A DNA stretch of 64,000 bases from Sphingorhabdus wooponensis (GTDB lineage: Bacteria > Pseudomonadota > Alphaproteobacteria > Sphingomonadales > Sphingomonadaceae): NCBI RefSeq assembly GCF_003933235.1, contig NZ_RWJI01000001.1:316001-380000 (forward strand), in the 5' to 3' direction. The notes under the pieces are model-generated. The model had not been told where the DNA came from. It saw only the letters and a list, made by a program, of their open reading frames with translations, and ran no database searches. This document shows positions 42,263 through 51,172 of this stretch, one piece after another. A program made the position numbers and the translations under genes. Positions within the stretch are counted from its first letter, which is position 1. Every line of letters begins with the position of its first letter.

Positions 42263-43321
42263 GTGCTGTCTGACAGTGAGGACGTATCTGTCCGCCTGAG
42301 GCAACAGATAGAGGCATCAGGACCGATCAGCGTTGCCGAATATATGCGTGTTGCCAACACCGCATATTATGGGCGCGCTGACCCGCTGGGCGCAGAAGGG
42401 GATTTCATCACTGCGCCTGAAATCAGCCAGATGTTTGGCGAGATGGTGGGTATTTGGTTGAGCGATCTATGGCTGCGCCAACGCCCCGCTCGCTGCCATT
42501 ATGTGGAACTTGGTCCTGGCCGTGGGACTTTGGCGGCCGACGCGCTACGCACAATGCGGCGTTTTGGTTGGACGCCTTCGGTGCATTTCGTTGAAAACAG
42601 CCCCGCATTGCGTGCCAAACAGTTGCAGGTAGTGCCAAGCGCGGTGTTCCATGACACTCTAGAGAGCCTGCCGACTGATACGCCATTGTTCGTCGTGGCA
42701 AATGAGTTTTTTGACGCACTGCCGGTTCGGCAGATGGTTTCAACACAAGGCGGCTGGCGTGAGCGGGTCGTTGTGCGGAATAACGAGGCGGGCTTTGCCG
42801 CAATGTCCGGCGCTACTGCGACCGATGACCTGATCCCCGAACAATTTCGTTCCGCCGCCATAGGTAGTATTTACGAAGTCTGTCCGGATGCGTCATCGAT
42901 TATGCAGCAGCTTTCGGTCAGGCTTGCAAAGCAAGGCGGGGTGATGTTGGTCATTGACTATGGTTACACACAGGCTGCGTTGGGCGACACTGTGCAAGCA
43001 GTTCAGAGCCACCAATATGCCGACCCTTTCACGCATTCGGGCCAAGTTGACCTGACTGCGCATGTCGACTTTTTTGAATTGTCGAATTGTGCGAAAAAAT
43101 ATGGTCTTTTGGTCGCTGGGCCCAACGACCAAGGCGCCTGGCTCTCCGGTCTTGGTATTGACCAGCGTGCGCAAATTTTGGCGGCTTCGAATCCCAGCAG
43201 GGCCGCTGACATCAGCGCCGCGCGCAATCGACTGGTCGCGCCGGACGCCATGGGGGCCTTGTTCAAGGTATTGGCAGTGTATGCCCAAGATTGGCCTCAA
43301 CCACAGGGCTTTGGTCTTTAA
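42263..43321 (+). CDS. MidA/NDUFAF7-like SAM-dependent methyltransferase
   Basis: 352 residues from a GTG start. The SAM loop is YVELGPGRGTLAADALR, and the family's ANEFFDALPVRQ and VIDYGYTQAALGDTVQAVQSHQYADPFTHSGQVDLTAHVDF segments are intact. The eukaryotic homologue NDUFAF7 dimethylates an arginine of complex I subunit NDUFS2. Bacterial members are presumed to be protein arginine methyltransferases. Downstream of lgt in one operon, and its 3' end overlaps the convergent Mla auxiliary gene by 4 bases. Confidence 0.88.
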   Translation: MLSDSEDVSVRLRQQIEASGPISVAEYMRVANTAYYGRADPLGAEGDFITAPEISQMFGEMVGIWLSDLWLRQRPARCHYVELGPGRGTLAADALRTMRRFGWTPSVHFVENSPALRAKQLQVVPSAVFHDTLESLPTDTPLFVVANEFFDALPVRQMVSTQGGWRERVVVRNNEAGFAAMSGATATDDLIPEQFRSAAIGSIYEVCPDASSIMQQLSVRLAKQGGVMLVIDYGYTQAALGDTVQAVQSHQYADPFTHSGQVDLTAHVDFFELSNCAKKYGLLVAGPNDQGAWLSGLGIDQRAQILAASNPSRAADISAARNRLVAPDAMGALFKVLAVYAQDWPQPQGFGL

Positions 43322-43914
43322 CCAGCCCAGTCGGCGATCTGCCCCGCAACATCATTCGCGGCGGCATTTAGAGCCGCGCCTGCCGGTGCGGGCGCAATCG
43401 CGGTTACGGCACGGCGCGCCTCAAACCGGCGCTTTTCGGTGGCGTTGCCGCGGATGATTTTGACCACGTCATAGGTGACTACAGCTTCGTTCGTTTCGGC
43501 ATCAATCCCAAATTCCAACAGACTCCCTGATATATAGCGCACGGCCTTTCCGCCTGCATCCACTTCATTGAGTACAAGATTGCCGGTCTTTGCCGATACA
43601 GTTTCGGCGACTAACATCTGCATCAAGCGGGCGGGCTTATCCGCCCAAAATGCGTCTTTCAGATAGGCAATACTGCTGGCGTCAATCTGAACCGGCACGC
43701 GATTGGTATCCAGCTTGCGGGGTACTTGTGGTATCTGGATAACCAAAGCGTCTGCCGCAGCTGCTGTTCGGGCTGTCCCGGCAGCTACCACATTGTCAGC
43801 CGTCAGAACCAGCATGGAGGCTGGCGCCTTGCCGCCGAAGCTAACACACGCACCAAGGGCCATGATGAGAGGTAACGCACATAAGCGTGATCCGGAGATT
43901 GTGCTGAACATCAT
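43318..43914 (-). CDS. ABC-type transport auxiliary lipoprotein of the Mla operon
   Basis: 198 residues. The signal sequence ends with the lipobox LGAC (Cys near residue 23), so it is a lipoprotein. The body (ALVIQIPQVPRKLDTNRVPVQIDASSIAYLKDAFWADKPARLMQMLVAET) matches the ABC_trans_aux/PqiC-like family that accompanies MCE transporters. It would sit in the outer or inner membrane leaflet and help move phospholipid across the periplasm. It is the last gene of the four-gene operon and overlaps the MCE gene by 4 bases. Confidence 0.87.
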   Translation of the reverse strand: MMFSTISGSRLCALPLIMALGACVSFGGKAPASMLVLTADNVVAAGTARTAAAADALVIQIPQVPRKLDTNRVPVQIDASSIAYLKDAFWADKPARLMQMLVAETVSAKTGNLVLNEVDAGGKAVRYISGSLLEFGIDAETNEAVVTYDVVKIIRGNATEKRRFEARRAVTAIAPAPAGAALNAAANDVAGQIADWAG

Positions 43915-44891
43915 TTTTGGTTCCTGCTGCCGGGTTTATAATCGGGTAAGGCGGGGGCGCCAACGACGCTGCCGATACCGCCTTGGTCCACTTTCTCGGT
44001 CACCGACTTTAACGATACCGACAAATCTCTCAAGTCGCGTGCCAGTTGCGTTACTTCGGGCAAGGTCTGGGTATTTAACGTTTCAATCGCGGGGTTCGCG
44101 TTGTTCAAGGTCGTTTCCAACGCAGCCAGACTGCCATTTGCGGACCGCAATGTTTTGCGTAATTCATCCAGCATCGGGCGACCTTCGCTGTCGAGTAGCT
44201 TATTAGTCGTGCCTGCCATTTTGGTGATTTCATCCGCGGCCAACCCTGCCTTTTGTAGGGTGATACGTGATTCCTGTATGGCCGCACGTAAATCAGGACC
44301 TTGCGTTGCCAATGTTCCCGAAAGGCTTTCCACATTGTCCAAAATTTGTTCGATAGATTGCTGATTTTTGTCAGACAATATGTTGGTCAGCCGTTCGGTC
44401 AAAGTCGACAACCGCTCCAAAAGCAAAGGCGCGTTGTTTAGCAATTCCCCCAAAGCGCCGGGCTTTGTGGGAATGACGGGTACGCCAGTTGGACATGCGC
44501 TCTGTGGGTTCGCCTTCGTACAATCGAGCGCGGGCGCGCCTTTGACAGCACCATCCAGTTGAATCTCAGACACACCGGTGAAACCGATGCCGTTGATCGT
44601 CGCAGTCGTTCCCTGAAGCACGGGCACGGTGCTCTTGATGCTGATGCGCACACGAACAAACTCCGGATCCGGTTCCCATAATTCGATGCTCTCTATCTGG
44701 CCGACCGGAACACCCGAAAAGGACACGCCTGAGCCTTTGGCCAAGCCATTGACCGATTGCTGAAAGAAAATGTCATATTCTTTCTTGTCGCCATCGCTTG
44801 TCCGCGACAGCCAAACGGTAAAGGCCGCCAGCAGCGCCAGAAGGAGAAGCGTGACAGCACCCACCATCACATAGTTGGATTTGGTTTCCAT
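43911..44891 (-). CDS. mlaD: MlaD-like MCE-domain lipid-binding protein
   Basis: 326 residues. One N-terminal membrane helix (YVMVGAVTLLLLALLAAFTVWL) is followed by an MCE domain (YDIFFQQSVNGLAKGSGVSFSGVPVGQIESIEL...GIGFTGVSEIQLDG) and a helical tail with coiled-coil character (LSTLTERLTNILSDKNQQSIEQILDNVESL). It forms the periplasmic ring or needle on the MlaE permease. Longer than E. coli MlaD (183 residues), like other alphaproteobacterial forms. Confidence 0.92.
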   Translation of the reverse strand: METKSNYVMVGAVTLLLLALLAAFTVWLSRTSDGDKKEYDIFFQQSVNGLAKGSGVSFSGVPVGQIESIELWEPDPEFVRVRISIKSTVPVLQGTTATINGIGFTGVSEIQLDGAVKGAPALDCTKANPQSACPTGVPVIPTKPGALGELLNNAPLLLERLSTLTERLTNILSDKNQQSIEQILDNVESLSGTLATQGPDLRAAIQESRITLQKAGLAADEITKMAGTTNKLLDSEGRPMLDELRKTLRSANGSLAALETTLNNANPAIETLNTQTLPEVTQLARDLRDLSVSLKSVTEKVDQGGIGSVVGAPALPDYKPGSRNQK

Positions 44892-44900
44892 CGTACTGCC

Positions 44901-45722
44901 TTATGACCTTCCTAGCTGCTGCGTCTTTGCATGTGCGGTTTCGCCTTGGTCGCTGTGACCGCGCCGTGCCGCGCGGCCGCGTGGACCGCTGAAATATTCG
45001 TTGATCCACGGGTGGTCGATGGCGAGCAATTCTTCAATCGCACCAATTGCTATAACTTTCCGATCGGCCAAAACGGCCACGCGGTCACAAATAGAATAGA
45101 GCGTATCCAGATCATGCGTAATCAAAAAAACTGTGAGACCAAGCGTCTCTTTTAAATCGCGCGTTAAACTGTCGAATTTGGCAGCGCTTATGGGATCAAG
45201 CCCGGCGGTTGGTTCATCCAGAAACAACAATTCCGGATCCATCGCCAATGCCCGCGCCACACCCGCGCGCTTGCGCATGCCGCCCGATAGCTCGGATGGA
45301 TATTTATCCGCAGCTTCTGGCGGCAAGCCGCTTAAGAAGATTTTGTAGCGTGCGATCTCTTCGAGCAATTCTTTGCTAAAATCAGGGTAAAATTCGCGCA
45401 AGGGCACCTGCACATTTTCCGCGACCGTTAAGGTCGAAAACAATGCACCGCCCTGAAACAAAACGCCCCAGCGCCGCCGGACGTCAGTTGCCTCGTCAAC
45501 TTCCTTGCCAATCATGCCTTCATCAAAGACGCGGATTTCCCCCGCATCTGGTTCTTGCAAGCCGATGATGGACCGCATGAGCACCGATTTGCCAGTTCCC
45601 GACCCGCCAACGACGCCCAATATCTCCCCACGGCGGACTTCGATGTTGAGGTCTTGATGAATGATTTGGTCGCCAAAGCTGTTGCACAGGCCAGTGACGG
45701 AAATGATGTTGGGTGTGTGCAT
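44901..45722 (-). CDS. mlaF: MlaF-like ABC transporter ATPase
   Basis: 273 residues with Walker A GGSGTGKSVLMRS, signature LSGGMRKRAGVARAL, Walker B LLFLDEPTAGLD and the H-loop LITHD. It powers phospholipid transport by the MlaE/MlaD complex. It sits 3 bases downstream of the permease gene and 9 upstream of the MCE gene. The C-terminal tail (GRAARRGHSDQGETAHAK) is longer than in E. coli. Confidence 0.94.
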   Translation of the reverse strand: MHTPNIISVTGLCNSFGDQIIHQDLNIEVRRGEILGVVGGSGTGKSVLMRSIIGLQEPDAGEIRVFDEGMIGKEVDEATDVRRRWGVLFQGGALFSTLTVAENVQVPLREFYPDFSKELLEEIARYKIFLSGLPPEAADKYPSELSGGMRKRAGVARALAMDPELLFLDEPTAGLDPISAAKFDSLTRDLKETLGLTVFLITHDLDTLYSICDRVAVLADRKVIAIGAIEELLAIDHPWINEYFSGPRGRAARRGHSDQGETAHAKTQQLGRS

Positions 45723-45725
45723 CGC

Positions 45726-46835
45726 TTAACCCCAACCAATTTCGCTAAAGAATACGGCAAAAAATGCGTCGAGGACGATAACTAGGAAAATAGCCTGCAC
45801 GACGGCAGCGGTGGTCTTAAGGCCAACCTGCTCCGCATTGCCTTTGACCTGCATCCCCTGGAAACAGCCGGCCATCGCGATGATTGCGCCAAAGACCGGG
45901 GCTTTGATCATGCCGATCCAGAAATCGGTCATGGGCGTGACTTCGCGCAGGCGCTGCACAAATGTAGCGGGCGGGATATCTAGAACAATCCAGCACAATA
46001 ACCCGCCGCCGATTATGGACATTAATGAAGCGAAAATACCCAGCAATGGCATCATCACCACAGCGGCAATGACGCGCGGCACGACCAATGCTTCTACGGG
46101 GACAACGCCAATGGTGCGCATGGCGTCAATTTCTTCGGTAATCTTCATCGTTCCGATTTGTGCGGCAAAGGCAGATCCGGAACGGCCCGCGACCATGATT
46201 GCGGTCATCAATATGCCAAGTTCACGCAGCGTGAGGCGCCCAATGAGGTTGATGGTAAAAACCTCCGCTCCAAATTGGCGCAGCTGCACTGCGCCTTGCT
46301 GCGCAATGACAATGCCGATGAGGAAGCTCATCAAGCCGACAATGCCCAATGCGCGGACACCGACCATATCGAAATGCTGCACAACGGCGTGCCAACGAAA
46401 GCGGCGCGGGTTCATTAGCAGGCTGAAAAATGCTTTGACCACTTGCCCGACGAATCCAAGGAATTGCAAAAAAGTCGTTATGCTAACGACAACACCGCCG
46501 CCGACTTCCGCCAAAAAGCGATGGAATGACGAACTCCGAGGTTTGACGGCGACTTCAGCCTGATCGACACCGCGAACGGCATCAATCAAGCGGCTTGCGT
46601 CCACTGCGCCGCCGGTGATTTGTGCATTATGTTCCTTAGCGGTTCGATAGACGAGCCAAGCACCCACGGTGTCCATATGGGTGACGCCGGAAATGTCGAT
46701 TTCACAAACGGCGTCGCTAATCTCTCGCAAACTGCGGTCTACGTCACCAATTGACGCAATAGCGAAGTTACCGGACAGCCGGAGAACTTGCCCGCTGGGC
46801 AGATCTTCAACAGTGAAATCGGCAGGGTTAGCCAT
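45726..46835 (-). CDS. mlaE: MlaE permease with N-terminal STAS (MlaB-like) domain
   Basis: 369 residues. Residues 1 to about 100 are a STAS-type domain (LRLSGNFAIASIGDVDRSLREI... CEIDISGVTHMDTVGAWLVYR). The remainder is the MlaE permease with five or so membrane helices and the motifs RQFGAEVFTINLIGRLTLRELG and RSGSAFAAQIGTMKITEEIDAM. In E. coli MlaB is a separate protein, and here it is fused. First gene of the operon, preceded by a palindromic promoter region. Confidence 0.93.
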   Translation of the reverse strand: MANPADFTVEDLPSGQVLRLSGNFAIASIGDVDRSLREISDAVCEIDISGVTHMDTVGAWLVYRTAKEHNAQITGGAVDASRLIDAVRGVDQAEVAVKPRSSSFHRFLAEVGGGVVVSITTFLQFLGFVGQVVKAFFSLLMNPRRFRWHAVVQHFDMVGVRALGIVGLMSFLIGIVIAQQGAVQLRQFGAEVFTINLIGRLTLRELGILMTAIMVAGRSGSAFAAQIGTMKITEEIDAMRTIGVVPVEALVVPRVIAAVVMMPLLGIFASLMSIIGGGLLCWIVLDIPPATFVQRLREVTPMTDFWIGMIKAPVFGAIIAMAGCFQGMQVKGNAEQVGLKTTAAVVQAIFLVIVLDAFFAVFFSEIGWG

Positions 46836-46837
46836 AG

Positions 46838-46861
46838 CCCTATAATTGGCCTATTATAGGG
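46838..46861. promoter_or_regulatory. palindrome with opposed -10 boxes between mlaE and the HAD gene
   Basis: CCCTATAAT (46838-46846) and ATTATAGGG (46853-46861) make a 9-bp perfect inverted repeat with a 6-base centre, ending 2 bases upstream of the mlaE start codon. Each arm contains TATAAT, one per strand. It may be an operator or a bidirectional promoter core. Confidence 0.5.
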
Positions 46862-46904
46862 ATTATCACAAGTCTGTAGACTTTGTCGGTAAAGTTATGC
46901 CTTT

Positions 46905-47612
46905 ATGGGCATAATGACCGAAACCAAAACGACCTTGCTGGCCATATATGATATGGACAAGACTGTGACGCGGCGCGCTACCTATAATGGTTTTCTTTTG
47001 CATATGGCGTTTAACAAGGCACCGTGGCGATTGTTGCTTGCACCATTTTTGCCGATTGGTTTGCTGCTATATGCGCTAAAGATTTGGGACCGGTCGCGGT
47101 TGAAGCAATTTTCGCAAATTCTGTTGATTGGCAGACGCGTGCCAAAGGCGCATTTTGCCAAATATCTGGAAAGCCATGCGGATCTGGTTGTTGGCAAAAA
47201 CGTCTATCCGCAATTGTTGGCGCGCGTGGCCGAGGAGAAAGCGGCGGGCTATCGCCATGTCATGGCAACTGCCTCTTATCGCTTATATGTCGAAGCGATT
47301 GCCAAAAGATTGGGCTTTGATGACGTCATTGCAACAGACCTATCGACCGACAGCAGCGGCCATGTGCTGGCGCGGATTGACGGGCATAACTGTTATGACG
47401 CGGCAAAGCTGGAGCTTGTGAAGGGCTGGATGGACAGCCACGGCCTTGACCGCGCCACTTGCCATATCCGCGCCTATTCCGATCATGTGTCCGACGCGCC
47501 GTTGCTGTGCTATGCCGACGAACCTTTCGCCACCAACCCGCATGGCCCGCTTGCGCGATTGGCGGAAACGAAGGGCTGGCCAATCCTCGACTGGCGCGTC
47601 GCGGAAACCTGA
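46905..47612 (+). CDS. HAD-superfamily phosphatase (subfamily IB-like)
   Basis: 235 residues. Motif I is YDMDKTVTRR with D16 as nucleophile and D18 as acid/base, motif II is ATASYRLY and motif III/IV is YSDHVSDAPLL. A helical cap lies between. These are features of HAD-IB enzymes such as phosphoserine or lysophosphatidate-type phosphatases. Divergent from the Mla operon, which loosely suggests lipid metabolism. ATG 46914 is an alternative start. Confidence 0.85.
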   Translation: MGIMTETKTTLLAIYDMDKTVTRRATYNGFLLHMAFNKAPWRLLLAPFLPIGLLLYALKIWDRSRLKQFSQILLIGRRVPKAHFAKYLESHADLVVGKNVYPQLLARVAEEKAAGYRHVMATASYRLYVEAIAKRLGFDDVIATDLSTDSSGHVLARIDGHNCYDAAKLELVKGWMDSHGLDRATCHIRAYSDHVSDAPLLCYADEPFATNPHGPLARLAETKGWPILDWRVAET

Positions 47613-47614
47613 TC

Positions 47615-49018
47615 CTACCCTAGTTCACCCACGAGCCAAACCGCCCCTACGATGAGTGGAATGCCCGCAAGGTCGAGATAAAATCCGGCCTTCACCATTT
47701 TGGGCAAGGCAATATGCCCGCTGGCCCATGCAATGGCATTTGGTCCTGTGCCTGACGGCATCATAAAGCCCCAGCTTGCCGCCATGGATGCCGCCATCGC
47801 CATCAACCATGGGTCAGCGCCCGTTGCCGCTACGAGGCCTGCTACCACGGGCAGCACGCCGCTGGCGGTCGCGACATTGCTGGCAAATTCAGTAATCAAA
47901 ATGACCAAGGCGGTCAGCGCCAGCGCGATGATAACGGGATGCACCACAGATAATGGCTCCAGTGCCTCACCAAGCCACGCCGCGAGCCCGGACTGGGTGA
48001 TGCCAGCCGCCAAAGCCAAGCCACCTCCAAACATCATGATGACGCCCCAGGGGGCTCTGTCTGCCTCCTGCCATGTTAGCAATGGACGCCCCGTACCATC
48101 AGGAATCAGGAACAGCAGCAAAGATCCCGCAATCGCTATGCTGCCGTCGGTTATCCCACCCTTGGGCAATAGTGGTTCCAACAAAGGTTGCCCAATCCAT
48201 AGGCCGATAACCAGCATGAATATGGGCACCAGCCGCTTTTCCGCCACGGACATGGGCTGTGCCTTACCAATCGACGCGCGCGCGGCATCGACGTCAAAAC
48301 TACCCGCGGTCACGTTCTGCACGCGCATCAGGATGAACGCGCATAAAGGAACGCCGACAATCACAACGGGCAGGCCATAGAGCATCCACGTTAGAAAGTT
48401 GATCTGGATGCCCAGTTGTTTTTCCACAAGCGCGGCGGCAATCGCGTTGGTCGGCGATCCGACAAGCGTTCCAAGTCCGCCAATCGACGCCGCAAAGGCA
48501 ACTCCCATAATGAGCGCGCCTGCCAGCCCGTCGGTTTCACCAGACTTGGTTCCGCCAGCTGCCAGCACCGCGATCGCAATCGGCACCATGATGAGCACGA
48601 TGGATGTGTTGGACATAACCATGCTGAGCAAGGCAGTTGACCCCATAAATGCAATCATGAGGCCTGTGACGCTATGTCCTGACCGCGCGAGGATCGCCAG
48701 TGCCACCCTTCGGTGCATGCCCGTACGTTCAATCGTGAGCGCCAAAAACGCGCCGCCCAAAATAAGGAACAGGATAGGCGAATAATATTCCTTCGCCACA
48801 TCCGGTGCCGTCATAATATTCATTAACGGTAGCGCTAGAAACGGCAGCAATGCGGTCACCGTCAACGGCAAGGCTTGCGTCATCCACCACGTCGCCATCA
48901 AGATGGTGAGGGCTGCAACATGCCAGGCAGATGTCTCCATCCCCACAGGGGCAGGCAACGCAAGCATGGAGGCAAAGACGGCAAGTCCGCCCCAAAAGCC
49001 GATCCTTTCTGCCGTCAT
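47615..49018 (-). CDS. DASS/SLC13 family anion:sodium symporter
   Basis: 466 residues from ATG 49018, which overlaps the PgeF stop (ATGA). About eleven hydrophobic segments run through the protein. Family landmarks include MATWWMTQALPLTVTALLPFLALPL, SNTSIVLIMVPIAIAVL, GLGTLVGSPTNAIAA (SNT-like motif) and TEFASNVATASGVLPV. Members import di- or tricarboxylates or sulfate with sodium, and specificity cannot be told here. Convergent with the HAD gene (3-base gap). Confidence 0.9.
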   Translation of the reverse strand: MTAERIGFWGGLAVFASMLALPAPVGMETSAWHVAALTILMATWWMTQALPLTVTALLPFLALPLMNIMTAPDVAKEYYSPILFLILGGAFLALTIERTGMHRRVALAILARSGHSVTGLMIAFMGSTALLSMVMSNTSIVLIMVPIAIAVLAAGGTKSGETDGLAGALIMGVAFAASIGGLGTLVGSPTNAIAAALVEKQLGIQINFLTWMLYGLPVVIVGVPLCAFILMRVQNVTAGSFDVDAARASIGKAQPMSVAEKRLVPIFMLVIGLWIGQPLLEPLLPKGGITDGSIAIAGSLLLFLIPDGTGRPLLTWQEADRAPWGVIMMFGGGLALAAGITQSGLAAWLGEALEPLSVVHPVIIALALTALVILITEFASNVATASGVLPVVAGLVAATGADPWLMAMAASMAASWGFMMPSGTGPNAIAWASGHIALPKMVKAGFYLDLAGIPLIVGAVWLVGELG

Positions 49019-49788
49019 GGGTGCAGGCCAATCAGCGAGAGTTGGCGTCCATAGCCGGGTTCGCCCAAATGGCAACTGCGCCGGTAACTGAAGAAACGAT
49101 CCGGCTGGCTATAGGTGTCTTCGCCCAGACATTCGACCGTCCTGATACCCGCCGCCGCCAGTCGCGCCGCGACATAGCCTTCGATATCAAATTGATAATG
49201 GCCTGCTTTGCCATCGGCAAAGAAGCGTTCGTTGGACGCGGTATGTTCGACGAAATTGCGGAAAAATCCTTCGTCCACTTCATAGCTTTTTTGCGCAATG
49301 CAGGGGCCAATGGCGCAGCTTATGCGACCTGCCTGCGCGCCGAGTTTCTCCATCGCATTTATGGTGTTTTCCAGCACGCCATGGATGGCGCCTTTCCAAC
49401 CAGCATGGGCCGCGCCGATGACGCCTGCATCGGTATCTGCAAATAAAACGGGCACGCAATCGGCGGTCACTATGCCTAAAAGCACATTGGGACGGTCGGT
49501 CACCATAGCGTCGCCCTGTGGCGGGTCATCTTGCGAAATGGCATTGTCGACCTGCACAACATCGGCAGAATGGAACTGATGGACGCGGGCAAGCATCGCG
49601 CCGGGCAGCACCGATTGCACGCCGAGTAGCCGATTTGCAATGACGGATTCCCGCGCATCTTCAGCACCCAACCCGACGTTTAGCCCAGCATAGATTCCGG
49701 TCGACACCCCGCCCTTTCGTCCCAGAAAACCATGGGCGACTTTGCGCAATACGCCTGATTGGATTACCTCAACTGCCATGCCTTGCAT
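49015..49788 (-). CDS. pgeF: peptidoglycan editing factor PgeF / polyphenol oxidase family
   Basis: 257 residues of the YfiH/DUF152 family. Zinc/copper ligand motifs are visible as HQFHSADVVQVD, GIVTADCVPVLFAD and GAAHAGWKGAIHGVL. In E. coli PgeF removes incorrectly incorporated serine from peptidoglycan precursors, while other members oxidise phenolics or act as purine nucleoside phosphorylases. It is upstream of the DASS gene by a 4-base overlap. A MITE-like element begins 51 bases before its start. Confidence 0.92.
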   Translation of the reverse strand: MQGMAVEVIQSGVLRKVAHGFLGRKGGVSTGIYAGLNVGLGAEDARESVIANRLLGVQSVLPGAMLARVHQFHSADVVQVDNAISQDDPPQGDAMVTDRPNVLLGIVTADCVPVLFADTDAGVIGAAHAGWKGAIHGVLENTINAMEKLGAQAGRISCAIGPCIAQKSYEVDEGFFRNFVEHTASNERFFADGKAGHYQFDIEGYVAARLAAAGIRTVECLGEDTYSQPDRFFSYRRSCHLGEPGYGRQLSLIGLHP

Positions 49789-49838
49789 GCCCTCCCTTCG
49801 CCTCTATTCGCAACTGCCGCGCTTGACGGCAAGCCATT

Positions 49839-50103
49839 AGGGTCAGAATCTATTAAATGCACCTTCGCGGCGTCAAAATGGCAAAGATATCGAGGTGAAA
49901 TGTCCACCGCAGGCTGTTATTCTGCCTGCAAGGGCATTTTGTTTCGAGATCGCAGCCATTTTGGCGTCCTTCGGATTTGACCCATTTTGTCCATTGCCAC
50001 GTTGGCAAGCTTGGACTTAGAACCACTAAGCCCCGCGCTTACCGCCTTGCACTGAACAAAATGGCCTCAAACCGCGAAGTTGCATTTAATAGATCCTGAC
50101 CCT
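49839..50103. mobile_element. 265-bp MITE-like non-coding element, copy 1
   Basis: Begins AGGGTCAGAATCTATTAAAT and ends with the reverse complement of a near-identical sequence, giving terminal inverted repeats of about 32 bp. TA flanks both ends (49838-49839 and 50103-50104), as expected for IS630/mariner-type insertions. The interior has several small hairpins (for example GCAGGC...GCCTGC) but no convincing ORF. Fills the pgeF-epimerase gap. Confidence 0.85.
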
Positions 50104-50122
50104 AGATTGCGAACCAGAAGAT

Positions 50123-50944
50123 ATGCAGCGACATATGCTTATATTTGGAATGGGCTACACCGCCACCCGCCTTGCCGACGCTTTGCGTGCCGATGGTTGG
50201 CTGGTGACGGGGACCAAGCGGATGAGCGGCGGCGATGCCATTGCCTTTGACGATGTAGTCGCGGTGCTGACCGCGCTGGAGACCGCGACGCATATATTGT
50301 CGAGTGTGCCGCCCATGGCCGAAGGCGGCGATCCGGTGCTTTTAAAATATGGCGCGGCGATTGCTGCGCGCGCGCCTGCATGGATTGGCTATCTGTCCTC
50401 CACCGGCGTCTATGGCGATACCGGCGGCGCATGGGTCGATGAACGTGCGCCAATAGGCAGCGGGCGACGCACCGCGCGGGCCGAAGCCGACCTTGCATGG
50501 CAAGCGTTGCGCGATGACGTCTGTGTCTTCCGTTTGCCGGGCATTTACGGCCCGGGCCGATCGGCGCTGGAGCGGGTAGTGGAGGGCAAGGCGCATCGTA
50601 TCGACATGCCTGATCAAATTTTCAGCCGCGTCCATGTTGATGACATCGTCGCAGCGGTCATTGCCGCCTTTGATGGCCCCGCGGGTGTTTACAATATCGC
50701 CGATGATAGGCCCGCGCCGCAGAATGATGTCATCACCTATGCATGCGACCTGCTGCACCGCGATTGGCCGCCGTTATTGTCTATCGAGGCGGCCGGTCTG
50801 ACACCCATGGCGCGTGGATTTTACGCCGAAAACCGCCGGATTGCGAATGGCAAAGCGAAGCGGCTTTTACACTGGACGCCGCAATATCCCGATTATCGGC
50901 TGGGCCTAGGGTCAGGACTACTTAAATCCACCTTCGCGGTTTGA
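50123..50944 (+). CDS. NAD(P)-dependent Rossmann-fold epimerase/dehydratase-like protein
   Basis: 273 residues. The nucleotide loop GMGYTATRLADALR is near the N-terminus, then YLSSTGVYGDTGGAWVDE (Ser and Tyr of the SDR active site), FRLPGIYGPGRSALE and RVHVDDIVAAVIAAF. It resembles the atypical extended SDR YeeZ group, and substrate is unknown. The last dozen residues and the stop codon are encoded by MITE copy 2, so the natural C-terminus may have been replaced. It is bracketed by the two inverted elements. Confidence 0.85.
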   Translation: MQRHMLIFGMGYTATRLADALRADGWLVTGTKRMSGGDAIAFDDVVAVLTALETATHILSSVPPMAEGGDPVLLKYGAAIAARAPAWIGYLSSTGVYGDTGGAWVDERAPIGSGRRTARAEADLAWQALRDDVCVFRLPGIYGPGRSALERVVEGKAHRIDMPDQIFSRVHVDDIVAAVIAAFDGPAGVYNIADDRPAPQNDVITYACDLLHRDWPPLLSIEAAGLTPMARGFYAENRRIANGKAKRLLHWTPQYPDYRLGLGSGLLKSTFAV

Positions 50945-51172
50945 GGCCATTTTGTTCAGTGCCAGGCGGCAAGTGCAGGGCTTAGTGGTTCTAAGTCCAA
51001 GCTTGCCAACGCAGCAATGGACAATATGGGTCAAATCCGAAGGACGCCAAAATGGCTTCGATCTCGAAACAAAATGCCCTTGCAGGCAGAATAACTGCCT
51101 GCGGCGGACATTTTACTTCGATATCTTTGCCATTTTGACGCCGCGAAGGTGGATTTAAGTGGTCCTGACCCT
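50908..51172. mobile_element. 265-bp MITE-like non-coding element, copy 2 (inverted)
   Basis: Same length as copy 1 and mostly identical after reverse complementing, with mismatches concentrated in the terminal repeats. Its own ends match each other (ACTACTTAAATCCACC versus ACCACTTAAATCCACC). Its left end supplies the stop codon of the epimerase gene, and its right end supplies the stop of the EamA gene on the other strand. Confidence 0.85.

Noticed and set aside
49759-49980. 73-codon frame running into MITE copy 1
   Set aside because: No family resemblance, and it crosses from the antisense of pgeF into repeat DNA.
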